Assembly (NCBI GenBank): GCA_006384855.1
Contig: VCJN01000559.1
Coordinates: 1 to 64,000, forward strand
Source: Tetraselmis striata
Lineage: Eukaryota; Chlorophyta; Chlorodendrophyceae; Chlorodendrales; Chlorodendraceae
Direction of reading: 5' to 3'
DNA: 64,000 bases
The translations under genes were made by a program, and so were the position numbers. Shown piece after piece: positions 34,225 through 46,030 of the stretch. The notes under the pieces were generated by a model that saw only the letters and a program-made list of their open reading frames with translations, searched no databases and had not been told where the DNA came from. Every line of letters begins with the position of its first letter. Positions within the stretch are counted from its first letter, which is position 1.

Positions 34225-36198
34225 ATGCCGTCAACAAGAAAACAAGTGCAAATGGTGCAAATGGTACAGGTGATGCTACTTGATAAACACCTAGAATTGG
34301 TAAGCACTTTTCGTACGCGTAGGCCTCACTTGGTGATGCTTGAACCCCACCGTCACAAGCCGTTCCTCACCCAGCATTGCTCCATAACCGTGCGTTTATC
34401 ACAGCCAACCCGGGCACGCATGGCAACACTATTCCATCAGATGCACAGAAGTTCAACAGTCGCAGGTACATACCGGATACAGCACTATCGCAAATCACGC
34501 AGTGATACATATCCGTTCCCGAAACCCTATGCAGGGTATCACCCGGCGTCGACCTGCCGCATCAGCCGGCCCCGGCTTGGCACCTGCAGCGCCTCAAAGG
34601 ATGATGGCGCAGAGCTGCCCCCCGGTGAAGACACCTCTGCGATTCCCGGTGACGCGGGAGACGGCGTCCTGTCAGCCGGCTGGGACACCAGCGACTGCCT
34701 CACACCCCGGGCACTGCTGTGTGGTCTTGCGGTGGGCTCCTGCGTGGCGGCCATGAACGTACGTCAGCACCCACGGCATGCCGCCTTGCGTGTTGCTCGC
34801 GGCGCCGACTCAATGTGTTTGCACTGCGTGGCGCGGGCCCGGCGGCTGGTGGCTGCAGGTGTCCCTCGGGCTGAAGACTGGGTGGGGGCAAGGCGGCAGC
34901 GTGACCGCCGCGGTGGCTGCCTACGCCATCTTCCAAGCCATCAAGCCCGCGGTCCCCTTCACCCCCTACGAAGTGAACATCTCGCAGACGTGCGCCTCCG
35001 CGTGCGGCACCATGGTTGCGGCGGGGGGCCTCACGAGCGCCATCCCGGCGCTCTCCCTCCTGGGGATCCCGCACTCGGCGCCGACGCTCATAGGCTTTGC
35101 CCTCTCGATCGCGTTCCTCGGGTGCCTGCTGGGTGTGCCGCTCCGCAAGCCGATGGTGGTCGATGCGGCGTACCCCTTCCCAGAGGGTAGACCCCCCCCC
35201 CCCCCCCCCCCCCCCCACCTTCCTCACTGAACCTCCCCACCTCCTGGCATGTCCCCCGATACCCCCTGTATCTCTCATCGCCGACCTTCCCGAACTGCAA
35301 CTTACTGGCATCATCTGACCCTGAACATGCGTGTACGCGCACGAGCCGCTGTCTGTTTCGTCTACTGTGTCTATCGGCGCATTTCCTGGAGGGCATTCCC
35401 AGTGTGCTGTTGCCCAAACCTGGGCAACCCAAGGCAATTCCGTATCAGCATTGACATATCTTCTACCCAGCGCCCCTTCGCACTATTCACGCACGGATGA
35501 CCCTACTGCTATTTGGGTGGTAGAGTTTCTATAACCTATAGACTCACAGTTTTTAGTGACAGCTGACAAGAGCAGCCCCCCCCCCCCCCCCCCCCCCCCT
35601 TGGCCGGCACACTGAAGTAGATAGAAAAAGGAATAATACAAAATGCTGACCGGGTGGACAGCGCTGCATTGCAGCGATAGGCCAGCAGCTGCAGCATGGC
35701 GGGGCGGGGCTGCTACCTTCTAGAGCTAGCATCTAGAGTGGCCCCAGCATGGAGCTGAGGTTCATCCCCGCGATTTTCTCAGCGCCCTAGCTAGGGTTTA
35801 GGGTTTCTACCCCGAGAAAAGGAATGACTGTGACGCCGGCCGCTGACTCGTGGCGCTGCGCCTCAGGCACCACCACGTTCCGCACCATCAAGGCGCTGTA
35901 TGCGTCCGGCCAGGATGCGACCGCCAAGGCGCTCGTGCTCCTGCGCTGGTTCCTTGCCTCCGCCGCGTTCACCATCGCAAAGTACTTCATTCCGAAGATA
36001 CCGAGCTCGATCCAGCTCCCGCTCGGGCAGCGGCTCTCGCAGTTTGGGTTTGCGGTGGAGCTCGACCCCATGCTCCTCAGGTCAGCAGCCAGGCCTCCCG
36101 CGCTGCCGGTCCTCAAAGCATGTTCACATGAATAGACATGTTTGCGCGTGAACACGAAAGTATCTTCCCGTGAAACATGCGTGAATATGTATTCACAT

Positions 36199-36251
<53 letters not shown>

Positions 36252-38037
36252 CATAGACATATACATATATCTATACATCTATATCTACACATATATTACA
36301 TATATCTATATCTATAAATGTGTATATATGCATGCATTTATATATGTGTATATATATACATACATCTATATATATATATACATACATCTATCTATGTATG
36401 AATATGTACATCTATATCTACATATATAAATGTACATCTATATCTATAAATGTATATATACATACATGTATATATATATATAGACGGATATATATGTATA
36501 CACGTGTTCCATTGCCATGAGCAGATATTTGCGTGCATGTCGCGGCAACGGAAGGGGCGGGGTGCGCATTGTGTCGAGCGCGCGGTGATGCTGACTAATG
36601 CTGCGCCTTTTCGCGTGTGCGCACAGCATCGGCATGCTCATCGGCCCGTACACCGCGTTTGCGATTGGCCTGGGGGCGGTGGGGGCGTGGGGGCTCCTTG
36701 CCCCGTACGTGCAGTCCGCGGGGCTGGTAGCCGGTGAGTGAGCAAACGACGCCGCTCCGCAACCAACTGCCCCCCCCCCCCCCCCCCCTTCCGGTTGTGA
36801 TTGAGGGGACAAACAACCCGGCCACGCCTCGGCCGACTCACATCACCACCTGGGCACTCAGGACCGGCAATGGCGATGACGGGCGCGCGCGGCTTCATCC
36901 TCTGGCCCGGCATCACGCTGCTCACAGTGGGCGCGCTGACGCAGCTGGTCTTTGCGCTGGCGGAGCTGGTGGCCGCCAGCCTGACGACGTCCAAGGGCGC
37001 CGCCGCCGCGAAGGAGGACCACCCGGACCAGGTCCCGGAGGCCGTGGTGAAGTGGGGCCTCCTGCTGGCCGGCGCGGGCGCCGTGCTCTCCATGCGCTTG
37101 GCGTTCGGGATGCCGGTGTGGCAGACCTGCGTCTCGCTGGCGCTCTCCGCCGCGCTGTCGTACATCGCCGTGAGGTGCGTGGGCGAGATCAACATCAACC
37201 CCATCGGCGGGGTCGGCAAGATCGCGCAGCTCCTGTTTGCGGTGCTCGCGCCCGGGAACACGGGGGCCAACATCATGCAGGCGACCGTGGCGGCCGCGGG
37301 CGCCTCGCAGGTGAGCGCCGCGCAGAGCGCTGCCCCGGTGGCGTTGCGGTGCTGCCCCTTACAGTTGTGAGCGTTTGTATGTAGGCGCAACTCTGGATGT
37401 ATATGCTGTCCTCATGGCTGATTCCCTCATGTTTGTGTGTGCATGTGTGGGCGCTCATTTGTGCTCCCCCCGCTCTCCTCAGGCCGGCGACATGGCGACG
37501 GACTTCAAGACCGGCTACCTCATGCGCGCCTCCCCGTGGAAGCAGTTCCAGGCGCAGCTGGTGGGGATCCCCTTCGGGGCCGTGGTCGGGGTGCTCGCCT
37601 ACAAGCTCTTCGAGTCCGCCTACGGCATCGGCTCGCAGCAGTGCCCCGCGCCGGCGGCCTTCGCGTGGAAGGGCGTCGCCGAGCTGCTCGCCAGCGGCCT
37701 GGGCTCCCTGCCGCAGGGCACCGCCGGCGTCTGCGCCGCCGCCGCCGCGCTCGCCGTGGCGCTCTCCCTCGCGCAGCGCCTCGGCAGGGCGGGCCACTGG
37801 AACGAGCTCATCCCCTCGCCGCTGGCCCTCGGGATCGCGTTCCTCATCCCGCCCTCCGCCAGCCTCACCATCGCGCTCGGCGGCGCCGCCGCCGCGGTGT
37901 GGGTGCTGGCCAGCCCTGCCTCGCATGCGGCGGCGAACCAGGAGGTGGGGTCCGGCCTGCTGGCGGGTTCCGGCGTGGCGGCGGTCGTGGTGGCCGTCCT
38001 CACTCTGTCGGGGGTGCCCCCTCTGCTCCCGGCGTAG
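34225..38037 (+). CDS. OPT-family (oligopeptide/metal-chelate) transporter, six exons
   Basis: Predicted exons end or start at: ...-34758, 34859-35186, 35867-36080, 36627-36733, 36862-37310 and 37483-38037. Phases 0, 1, 2, 1 and 0 all agree. The 5' exon start is uncertain; 34225 is the first in-frame ATG. The OPT signature is clear in order: [20 protein letters not shown], then [15 protein letters not shown], then [20 protein letters not shown] (asparagine-rich half of the first gate), PALSLLG, AYPFPEGT, then several very hydrophobic helices, and the loop [18 protein letters not shown] with [10 protein letters not shown]. About 14-16 membrane helices are expected for this family; those visible fit. 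OPT proteins move short peptides, glutathione or metal-nicotianamine complexes with protons. The substrate cannot be told from sequence. Introns carry poly-C (35193, 36769) and CA/TA repeats (36199-36490). Confidence 0.88.
35193..35217. repeat. Poly-C tract at a 5' splice site
   Basis: C run starting six bases after the exon 2 donor GT of the OPT gene. Another C run is at 35576-35599 in the same intron. Confidence 0.85.
35785..35812 (+). repeat. Telomere-type box
   Basis: CTAGGGTTTAGGGTTT, two units of the plant/green-algal telomere repeat TTTAGGG, in an OPT-gene intron. Short boxes of this kind occur inside plant genes. Confidence 0.6.
36199..36490. repeat. Compound CA/TA/ATCTAT microsatellite
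   Basis: (CA)n at 36199-36241, then a long run of TATATA/CATATA/ATCTAT units, within the OPT intron between exons 3 and 4. Confidence 0.9.
36769..36789. repeat. Poly-C tract in intron
   Basis: C run about 35 nt after the exon 4 donor of the OPT gene. Confidence 0.85.
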
Positions 38038-38701
38038 TCCGCCGCCGCGCACCGCCGCGCCCCGTTTGCCGGGACATCTCCATGCGAGGCGCCACAACGG
38101 GGAGACACCTCCCACGCGGTCTCTGGGAGTGTTCTCGGCAGGAGAGCTCTACCGGCTCAGCTGTGCGTGTATGCGGGGGCTTTCCAATGAACAGCAGCAG
38201 CACGCAGGGGTACCCGGTGTATTTATTCCACAGCTGCTGCCGCTGCACAACGGCCACGAGAATGTGTCACGATCTGAGCGCCAGAGCGTCCGATTACACA
38301 ATGCTGTGGCTCCATAGTCAACAGGTTTTAGAGTTTAGGGCTTTAAAACCCTAAAATAGCTCACTAAAATCCCTAAGACCCTAAAATCGTCCTTCAAGTC
38401 CCTATCACCCTAAACTCGCCCTAGGGCAGGCCAGGGAATGACGGCACAGAGCATCGTTCCAGAGGTTGAGCGCAGCTGAGGGGAGCAACAAATCCGGACA
38501 TGTCATTGGGCTAGCGTGTACAGGAAAGCACAACGGCACCGGGCGCTGAGCCCCAGGGAATGGGACAGCCGCGCCCTCGTTGGCGTGGCATCGCGTCACA
38601 GTCACAAGGGAGGGAGGCGATATTACAATGTGTTCCGCAGAATAGATACAGCGTGTCGCGATGACCCCGCCCACTGCTTCCTTGGGGCTGTGCGGCTCCG
38701 T
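38038..38701. other. Short spacer between convergent genes
   Basis: Separates the stops of the OPT gene (plus) and the VTE6-like gene (minus), so it holds both 3' UTRs. It includes the TTTAGGG/CCCTAAA-like cluster at 38329-38413. Confidence 0.6.
38329..38413. repeat. Degenerate interstitial telomere-like cluster
   Basis: GTTTAGGGCTTTAAAACCCT, then repeated CCCTAAAAT, CCCTAAG, CCCTAAAATC and CCCTAAACTC variants. Opposed TTTAGGG and CCCTAAA units are present, so this is an internal scar or palindrome, not a chromosome end. Confidence 0.5.
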
Positions 38702-39173
38702 TTAGATGAGCAGCGCCGCCACTTGGGATGTGATGAACGCCGTCGTCGATGCCGACACCAGATTGACGGCGTTGTTGTCCAGCAGCGCAAACCCTAAGAG
38801 CCACACACACACACACACACACATGTCAGAGATTGCGCTTTTCGCTTGCCAAAGGGGGGGAGGGGGGAATTTGCATGGGGCAGCCGGGACGGCTGGCTCC
38901 ATGCAAGTTGCGTCCGAGGCAGCTGACCGCTGATCCGCTTGACTCGGTCGCCGGCCTTGCCGGTGATCTTCTGCGTGTCGAGGTTGTACCCCGTGAACTG
39001 GACGGTCGCCCCCAGAACCGAGTCGATGAGGGATCCGAGCAGACCTGCGGGCAGGCGAGACGAAGAATCGCCGATTAGCGGCTGGGTGGTTTCGGAGCAC
39101 CTGGTGTGGTTTCGGAGCCCTCAAAGCCCCGAAATCGCTCAAACAATCCATCACCCGTTCACACACACACACA

Positions 39174-39217
<44 letters not shown>

Positions 39218-42200
39218 ACATTGAAGACGCAGCATGTGGCAAGAAGAGAGGTACCTGGATAGTTGAACCTCTCGCGCGCGCGGATGGCGAGTTGGGGGCG
39301 GGGGGTGGGGGTAGTCGGTATGCTTTGAAAATTTACCCCCAATATTCTCCAAAACCACTCAAATATGCGCATTATGTGTACGAGTACTAGTACGATGTGC
39401 ACCTGAGACTACGGGGATATGTACCGTATAATGCTGCCATGTGGCAAGAGTTGTTCCCTAAGCTGCTGCACGACATACATCAGTCCTGCCAGAGAATCAG
39501 ACTTTAAATTGGGGGGTCAGACCTGCGGGCAGGCGAGTCGAAGAATCGCCGATTAGCGGCCGGGTGGTTTCGGAGCACCTGATGTGGTTTCGGAGCCCTC
39601 AAAGCCCCGAAATCGCTCAAACAATCCATCCCCCATTCACACACACTCACACACACACACACACACACATTGAAGATGCAGGGTGTCGTAAGAACGGAGG
39701 TACGTGGAGAAATGAAGTGCGCGGGTGGCAAGGTGGGGGGCGGGGGGGTAGTCGGTGTGGTTTGAAATATCACCTCCAAAAATCTCCAAAACCACTCAAA
39801 TATGCGCTTTGCATGTATCCGCCATGTTATTTCAACTACACCGTGCATCCCCCCGGTCGGTACTGCTCCGAAACCACATCCATGAGAGCTCCGCAATTTC
39901 ACCAAGAGCGTTCTTTGCTATGTCACTACAAGGTGCGGAAGCAACTGGTGGCAGCGGCGCGCCGAGGCATCAGACCCGCGCCGAGGATGGTGTGGAGGCA
40001 GGGGGGGGGGCATGAGGGCCTGTACCCGCTGCGCCGCCAAGGAGGACGACCCAAGCCTCCGCGATGAACTCGGGCCGCGCGGCCGCCGCCTTGCCGGGCG
40101 ACAGCACCCCCGCCACGTAGAAGCACAGCCCCACAAACAGCCCCCCGGCCAGCGAGGCGCCGAAGCCGAGCATGGTGACGCCGCCGTTGGTGCCGCGGCG
40201 CACGGGCTCGAGGGTCGTGATGAGGCGCGGCTGCTGCTTGCTCAGGATCTGCGGACCGCCCGTGCGGCAGACAAGAGGGGGGGGGGCACGTCAATGGCTG
40301 CGCGCACGGAAGGTCCGCACTTGCTGGGCGCGGGTAATCGGGGACGATGCCACCCGCCAGGTCGGCTTCGCAATTCTTGGCAGCCTCCATCAGTCTGCGC
40401 ACATTGGTCGGCGTGTCACGGGGATGACGCAATGCCCTCTATATAGCCCTTCCCATTCACACTCCCATTCACATTCATTGATCAATGACAAGGGGGGTGT
40501 CCGCAAATCGTGGTGAACACGGGCGTGGCCTCTTTCGAAATTGTGCGATCTTCAGTAAATCTTCTCCTGACCGCGGGATTGCCAAACGTCCGGTATATCC
40601 GAGTATTCACGCCAATACGGGCCCATTCTCACCGAGCGGGCGCAATTTTGCAAATACCCCTAACTGAACCAATCCACTACATTTGCCGCTGATGCCGGAG
40701 GAAGTGTTACCCGCCGGCTCCTCCAGTACGTGAAAGCACACAACGGAAACCCGCGACGTGTTAGAAAGGTCACGGGTACCCGATGGCAACGAGTGCCTCG
40801 CGACTGACGGCACTGACGATCCCCTGCCTGGGTTTCGGCCCCCCTTTTGAGCCAAAAGGAAACCGCATCCGAACACGCAAACGCACGCGCGGTGGAATCG
40901 CGGCGTTTCCGATTGGGAAGGCCAAAACGTTGGCGCCGCGCGCACGATACGGCACGGCGCTCCGTGTATCATGGCAGTGAAAGGAATGTAGCAAATCAAT
41001 GTGACGAGTTGGAGAAACGAGCGAGCCGGCGGAAGGGCGGCCATGTGGCCAGGCAGTAGGCAGGCCCTGTTCCCACAGGCTTGTGGGCGGGGCCGCAGAG
41101 GGGAGGCGAAGGGGGAGGTGGGGGGTAGTCACCCCGAGCTCCGACGCCCAGGTGTCCCCGGCGCAGCAGGCGTAGTACCCCATGAACGCCGCGGACAGCG
41201 CCGCCGCCGCTTTGGAGGCGGCCACCGGCAGGTCCACGCCGTTGGTGGCGAGGAGGAGCGCCACCGCCAGCGCGGTGGGGACGCCCCCGTTGCACAGCAC
41301 CTGGGGCGGCGCGGGCGCGCAGCCGCCGGCTCAGACGTATCGGCAGCCGGCGCCGCTGCCGACGAGGCGCACGTGCATGGCTCGTGTATACCGCACCCGG
41401 CCCGTGGGTTTGCTACACACGACCACTTTTAGCCCAGTTATTGCGACGAGCAAACCGCTCCTTTCTGGGGGCAAATCAGAATTTACCACGAATACCGCAC
41501 GGAATCTCCAAGTCGACAGGGCCAAAAACGCATTACTTTTGTGACTCGCAAAACCGATGAAGTATGATGTGGGTGCGTTGGGCAAGGTGGGCCGCGGCTG
41601 GGGCCCCCTGGTGCTGCTGGGGCAAGGCGCGGGCGCTGGGTGCGGGCCGGGGGACCGCGCCGCACCTGCACGATGTCGCGCTGGCCGCCCTTCTTGTGGT
41701 TCTCGTCGATGTCCTTCAGCTCCTCCCCGATGGTCGTGATCGCCGAGGACGCAAAGAAGAACGCCAGCAGGACAAACGTGCACCTCCAAGAGGACGGCGC
41801 CGGGTTGGGGGGGGGGGGGGGGGGGGGAGAAGGGGTCAGGGGGACCCCAGGCGGCAGCCGTCCGGCACGCGCCCAGCCTGCGCATGCGGTGCGGATGCTC
41901 CAAACGTACCATACCCTTCATGGACCTGGGAGCTGAAAAGGTTCATGCTCAGAGGGGAACCCCCCCCCCCCCCCCCCCCCCCAGCCCGCTCCCGTTCCTC
42001 CAGTGGTTAGAACGATTGGAATCCTGCTGCAACTACCCGCTGATGTCCGGCAGCAATGTGTAGTTGGCCAATCTCATGATGAAGCGGGGTCATCTGCCAC
42101 GGATGCGGCGGCATGCTCGGCGGCAATGCCCAGTAAACCCCCCCCCCCCCTCCCCCCCCTCCCCTCCCCTTACCACATAGACACACAACGCCCCTCCCAA

Positions 42201-43187
42201 GGCCCCCCCCTCCTGCCAGTCGCTGCGCAAGTAGGGCCGCCAAGCAGGTCCGGGTCGGCCACTTCCCCCTCCCTCCCCAACTCACACCTGAAGCTGCACA
42301 CCAGCGTGACGGCGCCGACGATCGCCGCGCCGACGGCCCCCGAGACGTTGAGCGACTTGCGGCGCCAGCCGATCAGGGCAAACGCCAGCCCGCCTGCCAG
42401 GGATCACCGCCAGGGGCGCGCGGGGCGTCAGCTCAGCCACGCACGCGCTCGCCGCCTCGGCCAGACGCGGCGCGTGCGCCGGCCAGCAGTCGGGTGGGTG
42501 TTAAGGGGGGGGTCATGATGATTACCGCACGTTGGCACCATCGATACCATGATTAGAGTGGCTACCTTGATTATGGTTACCATGATTACCGGCATCATCG
42601 TGAGGGTGCTGCCAAGAGGGGCACGAGACAACTCAAAGATAAGCACCTCCGCCATCGCTAATCGCCACCCGCCCGCGCACTCCGCATGCTCAGCAGTGCA
42701 CAGGATGTAGCCGGGTGAATTGCCCCCAGGACATAGCCGGCGCCCGGGCCTCTGGCTGTTTTTAATAGGCCTCCATTGCGCGGTCGATATTCGCTCCATC
42801 GCCAGAGGTCACCAGAGGTGATCAGCGGGTAGGTACGAGGGGACTGATGATACGGTGGCATGATCCGGCACCCTGGTCACCTGCGCTGATTCCCATCCCG
42901 CTGTGATAATCGCCACGTGATGGCGTAGCGAAGCCAGGGTCTCGTTGCCCCCCAGGCAGTGGCGGCGAGATGTGTGAGCAGACAGAGCATGGGTGGGTGG
43001 AAGCGGGCGGGCGGGGGGAAGCTGCAGCGGGCGCACCCGACACTCCCAACGCGCTCCTGACCAGCCAGCTCTCGCTCACGTGCGCCGCCCCCACCAGCGC
43101 CATCGCCACCGCGCAGACCGCCAGCTTGGCGAGCGTCCTCCCCGCGCTGCGCCGCTGCGCCTCCTTCAGGCTCACCTGCGCGCGCAT
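38702..43187 (-). CDS. VTE6: VTE6/TMEM19 (DUF92) family membrane protein, seven exons
   Basis: Predicted minus-strand exons are 43187-43037, 42393-42288, 41783-41666, 41300-41133, 40248-40026, 39044-38928 and 38793-38702, about 324 aa. Phases 1, 2, 0, 0, 1 and 1 all match. Family motifs appear in order: [100 protein letters not shown] and [15 protein letters not shown] at the C-terminus. These are the DUF92 hallmarks ([13 protein letters not shown]; DSxLGAxxQ; LDNNxVN). In plants and cyanobacteria VTE6 phosphorylates phytyl phosphate to phytyl diphosphate for tocopherol and phylloquinone synthesis in the plastid envelope. The animal homologue TMEM19 is of unknown function, so the kinase role is inferred from lineage. 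No transit peptide is evident; an upstream exon may be missing. Confidence 0.85.
39042..39806 (-). repeat. Duplicated ~290-bp segment in the VTE6-like gene
   Basis: 39042-39372 and 39518-39806 are direct repeats. Both hold ACCTGCGGGCAGGCGAG, GAATCGCCGATTAGCGGC, TGGTTTCGGAGCACCTG, CCCGAAATCGCTCAAACAAT, a CA run, CATTGAAGA and CCAAAACCACTCAAATATGC. The first copy begins at the exon 6 acceptor, so the duplication carried a 3' splice site into the intron. Confidence 0.85.
39152..39218. repeat. (CA)n microsatellite
   Basis: CA dinucleotides with one or two interruptions; a shorter (CA)n lies at 39636-39669 in the duplicate, and another at 38803-38822. Confidence 0.9.
41809..41828. repeat. Poly-G tract in intron (poly-C on sense strand)
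   Basis: G run upstream of the exon 3 acceptor of the VTE6-like gene. In the same intron there are C runs at 41961-41982 and 42138-42165 (antisense orientation). Confidence 0.8.
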
Positions 43188-44157
43188 CGGCGGCCGTCAG
43201 GCTGTGGGCTTGCGAGGGGTGGCAGGCCGCGCAGCTGGAAGGGTCCGACCGGAAGCGCGGCTGACTCGGGGGAGCATACGGCGGTCAGTACGGAACTCTC
43301 GCCGATGATGGTGCTGCCGACTCGTAAGAGGCTGGGGAAATGGCCGCCGTAGAGGCGCTGCAAGGGCGCTGCTTTCGCTGTTGCCAGACCTGTCGCCGAC
43401 GGCGCAGAAGCAAAGAAAACAGATCAACTGTCGCTGCCCGCGGAGGGCTTACCGCAGCTCCGCCGGCCGAGCCGTCGTCCCCGGCGGATTGGAGCTTGTC
43501 ACTGCTTTCCGGTTCGTTCTCAGCCGCCTGTGCCAGTGGGGACACAGATCCGGCCGCCGCGCGGCGGGCAAGTCAGCCACAGCACAGCGTAGGTCAGGTC
43601 AACCGCCGCCTCGGAGGGGTGCGATCGACCACCCCGTGGAGTCCGAGTTGGGCTGAACTTCCCCTCAGTTCAGTCCGGTTCAGCCCAACTCGGGCCAACA
43701 CCTGCAGCGCGGTGGCCTCCTGTCGGCGCCTCGGTACCGACCTCCCCCCTCGGCGGCTGGGAGGCGCTTAGGGCGGAACCGGCACGGCGCCGCGCGGCGG
43801 ATATCCCCCCCCCGGTAGCCCTCCCCGACTCCACGCCGAGCACCGCGGTGGGCGGCAGTCTCTCGCGTGGTGCCGTGGGGGCGGCTCTGTTCAGGGGCCG
43901 AGCCTCGCTGCGCGGGGAGGCATACTTTCGGGGCGACGACATGCTGCTACGATGCAGCCGGGGCCGAGCGTTTCGTGTGTGCTTGGGACAACGGTGCCGT
44001 TCAGCGGGCAGAAAGAGTGGGGAGATGCTGACTGCGCTGTGCATACAATCTCGGTCGATAGGATAGGAAGCGGCTACAGGCATGTGTCCTGCGTGGCTAT
44101 CTCGAGTGTCCAGCCCTGGTCCTGATTGCTGCTGATGACGATCTCAGCAGGCGCGAA
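43188..44157. other. Intergenic region upstream of the VTE6-like gene
   Basis: Expected to hold the VTE6-like promoter and perhaps an unseen 5' exon. Contains the perfect inverted repeat at 43643-43693. No other gene seen. Confidence 0.5.
43643..43693. repeat. Perfect 16-bp inverted repeat (hairpin)
   Basis: CCGAGTTGGGCTGAAC at 43643-43658 and its exact complement GTTCAGCCCAACTCGG at 43678-43693, with a 19-nt loop. The loop repeats part of the arm (AGTTCAGTCCG). It could be a structured RNA, a miniature element or a cruciform; nothing ties it to a known RNA family. Confidence 0.75.
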
Positions 44158-44620
44158 CCGCTGTGGTGACGATTCGCCACGCGCGTTCCCAACTACGTCG
44201 TCTGCAGCTGCGCGCGTTCCCTATGAGATGAGGATTAGTCGCTACGTCTGTTCGTGCTGCCGGCGCGGAACCCCCGCCCGCGACGAGCGCGCGGCCGCAA
44301 GTGTATGCCCTTATGCTCCGAAACCATACTGACATTCAACCATACTGTATTCAATCTACTATGTCAGCAATAGCCTTTTATTTTGGTGATTTCCGATATC
44401 GCGTCTAACCACAAAGGCATCTTTCGCGGATGTGGCGAACGAACGTGATAGTTCACGTTATATCGTTCGGACATTAGGCGAGTGAAGTAAGCAGGTAAGT
44501 ACAACGGCTATCGCGTCCTATCGCGTCCCGATATCGCGTCCTGCCGCTATAGCTCATGTAAATATACAGCAATAGTCGCTATTATATACACAACCCCGAC
44601 CCTGCCCTGGCTTAACCGTA
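44158..44620 (+). repeat. Interspersed repeat C, copy 1 (with insertion)
   Basis: 44158-44345 (CGCTGTGGTGACGATTCGCC ... CCATACTGACATTCAACCAT) and 44570-44615 (AGTCGCTATTATATACACAA) match 47258-47512. Between the two matching parts sits about 220 bp containing repeat F, so copy 1 carries an insertion or copy 2 a deletion. Confidence 0.75.
44373..44590 (+). repeat. Repeat F inside repeat C
   Basis: CCTTTTATTTTGGTGATTTC at 44374 and GCTCATGTAAATATACAG near 44551 match 28438-28510, where the two parts lie close together. Short non-coding element, apparently inserted in repeat C. Confidence 0.55.
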
Positions 44621-44865
44621 ATAAACGGAGCTTCCGACCGAGTTTCTGTCCGAGTTTCTGTTCGCAGTATCCAAAACCCGACGACGACGCGCCCGCCAAG
44701 CTCGATCAGGTGAAGACAGATGTGACGAACGGCCAAACCACTCCCAAACCTTTCAACCCGTCTTGTCCGTTGAAACGCTTTATTGAAGTTTCGACGAGAG
44801 CGCCTCTCCGTGAGTGTCGCCCGCCCGGCACAGGTAGGAGCCGTGTCTATCGGTCGGCGGGAAGC

Positions 44866-46030
44866 ATGGCGACGGAGACTCCGCGGCGGAGCGGAGGCCT
44901 GTCCTTCGACCTCGTGTCGCAGCTGAGCTTCTATGGCGCGTATCACAGCAACAAAATCAATCAGCTCATCCACTTCGTTTTCGTGAGCGCGCCACCCCCC
45001 CCCTTCTCACCAAGCTGCCACTCGGCAGCAACACCGAAGCAACACCGTCTCGTGGGGCAGTGAGTGGGCGGAAGGCGCAGGCAGCTTCACAGCGCCTGCT
45101 GATTGTGATTGAATCTGCGCGTTGAACAAGGTGCCCCTGATAAGCTGGAGCGTCCTAGTCTGGACCTGCGAGGTACCGCTAATCCGGCGAGTCAGTGACT
45201 GCGCCGACCCGTCCCCTCTGCCGGAGGCGCTCAGAATGTATGTGAGAGCTCCGCCTCCGCGACCCCGCCCGCTGGCAGCGCTCGTCCCGTCATGCTGCAG
45301 TGCTCTGCATGGCTGGTGCCAATCATGCACCCATGGCGCGGTCCCTCCTGCGCAGGCCATGCAGTGCGCCTGTGCTGATGCCGGTGTCTGCTTCCCGTGT
45401 GCAGTACCTGCGGCGTCGACCTTGCGGGCGCGATCGTGGCCGTGCTCGCGGCGTTCTATGTCTGCATCGAGCCGTGCGCGGGCATCACGTGGACCGCAGC
45501 CGTCGGCCTTCCACTGCTCTGCGCAGCCAAGAGCTTCAGCCCTGTGCGGCGCCCCGCGATGCCCCTGCACTGGCCGCCCCCCCTCCTCTCCCCCCCCCCC
45601 CCACCGGCGACGTGCCTGTTGTGTTGGCAGCACGTGGGGCGCTGACCCCGTGGCGCCTGCTGCCCCGGGTGCCAGGTGGCGAATTCCGGCTGGATCGCTC
45701 TCGCCGTGCACGTCTTCAGCTGGTACATGCAGATACACCCCGGGCATGGCGTGTTTGAGAAGCGCCGCCCGGCTCTGCTGGACTCTTTCTTCCAGGTGGG
45801 CGATGCATGCCAGCAGCGGCTGCCCCCTTGCCCACTGATCAACGTCATAACAGGGAGTGCCGCACCACCACACACAAGCGCGCTGTCCATGCCATTGATG
45901 AAAGGGCGGCGCGTGGCGACAGAGCCTCGTGATGGCCAACCTGTTTGTGTGGATGGAGCTGATGTTCTTCCTCGGGTACCGCCCGGGCTTGCATGCCGCG
46001 GTCATCCAGCGAGTGGACAGTGACATCCAG
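44866..46030 (+). CDS. Mpo1/DUF962 family protein, at least five exons
   Basis: Predicted exons are 44866-44982, 45131-45237, 45405-45543, 45676-45795 and 45923-46030, phases 0, 2, 0 and 0, at least 197 aa. The 3' end is not settled: reading on gives a stop at about 46196, or a further exon exists. Motifs match the family: FYGAYHSNKINQLIHFVF (histidine and asparagine of the first block), VPLISWSVLV, a hydrophobic pair, then VHVFSWYMQIHPGHGVFEKR, RPALLDSF, and NLFVWMELMFFLGYRPGL. Yeast Mpo1 is an ER Fe(II) dioxygenase that removes one carbon from 2-hydroxy fatty acids from phytosphingosine; the histidines kept here are the ones shared in the family. The same activity in this alga is an inference. 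The second exon's tail (RRVSDCADPSPLPEALR) is unusual and might be an intron-border error. Confidence 0.82.

Noticed and set aside
37397..38354. Long frames of 305 codons on both strands over the last OPT exon
   Set aside because: Shadows of the OPT coding frame in very GC-rich sequence.
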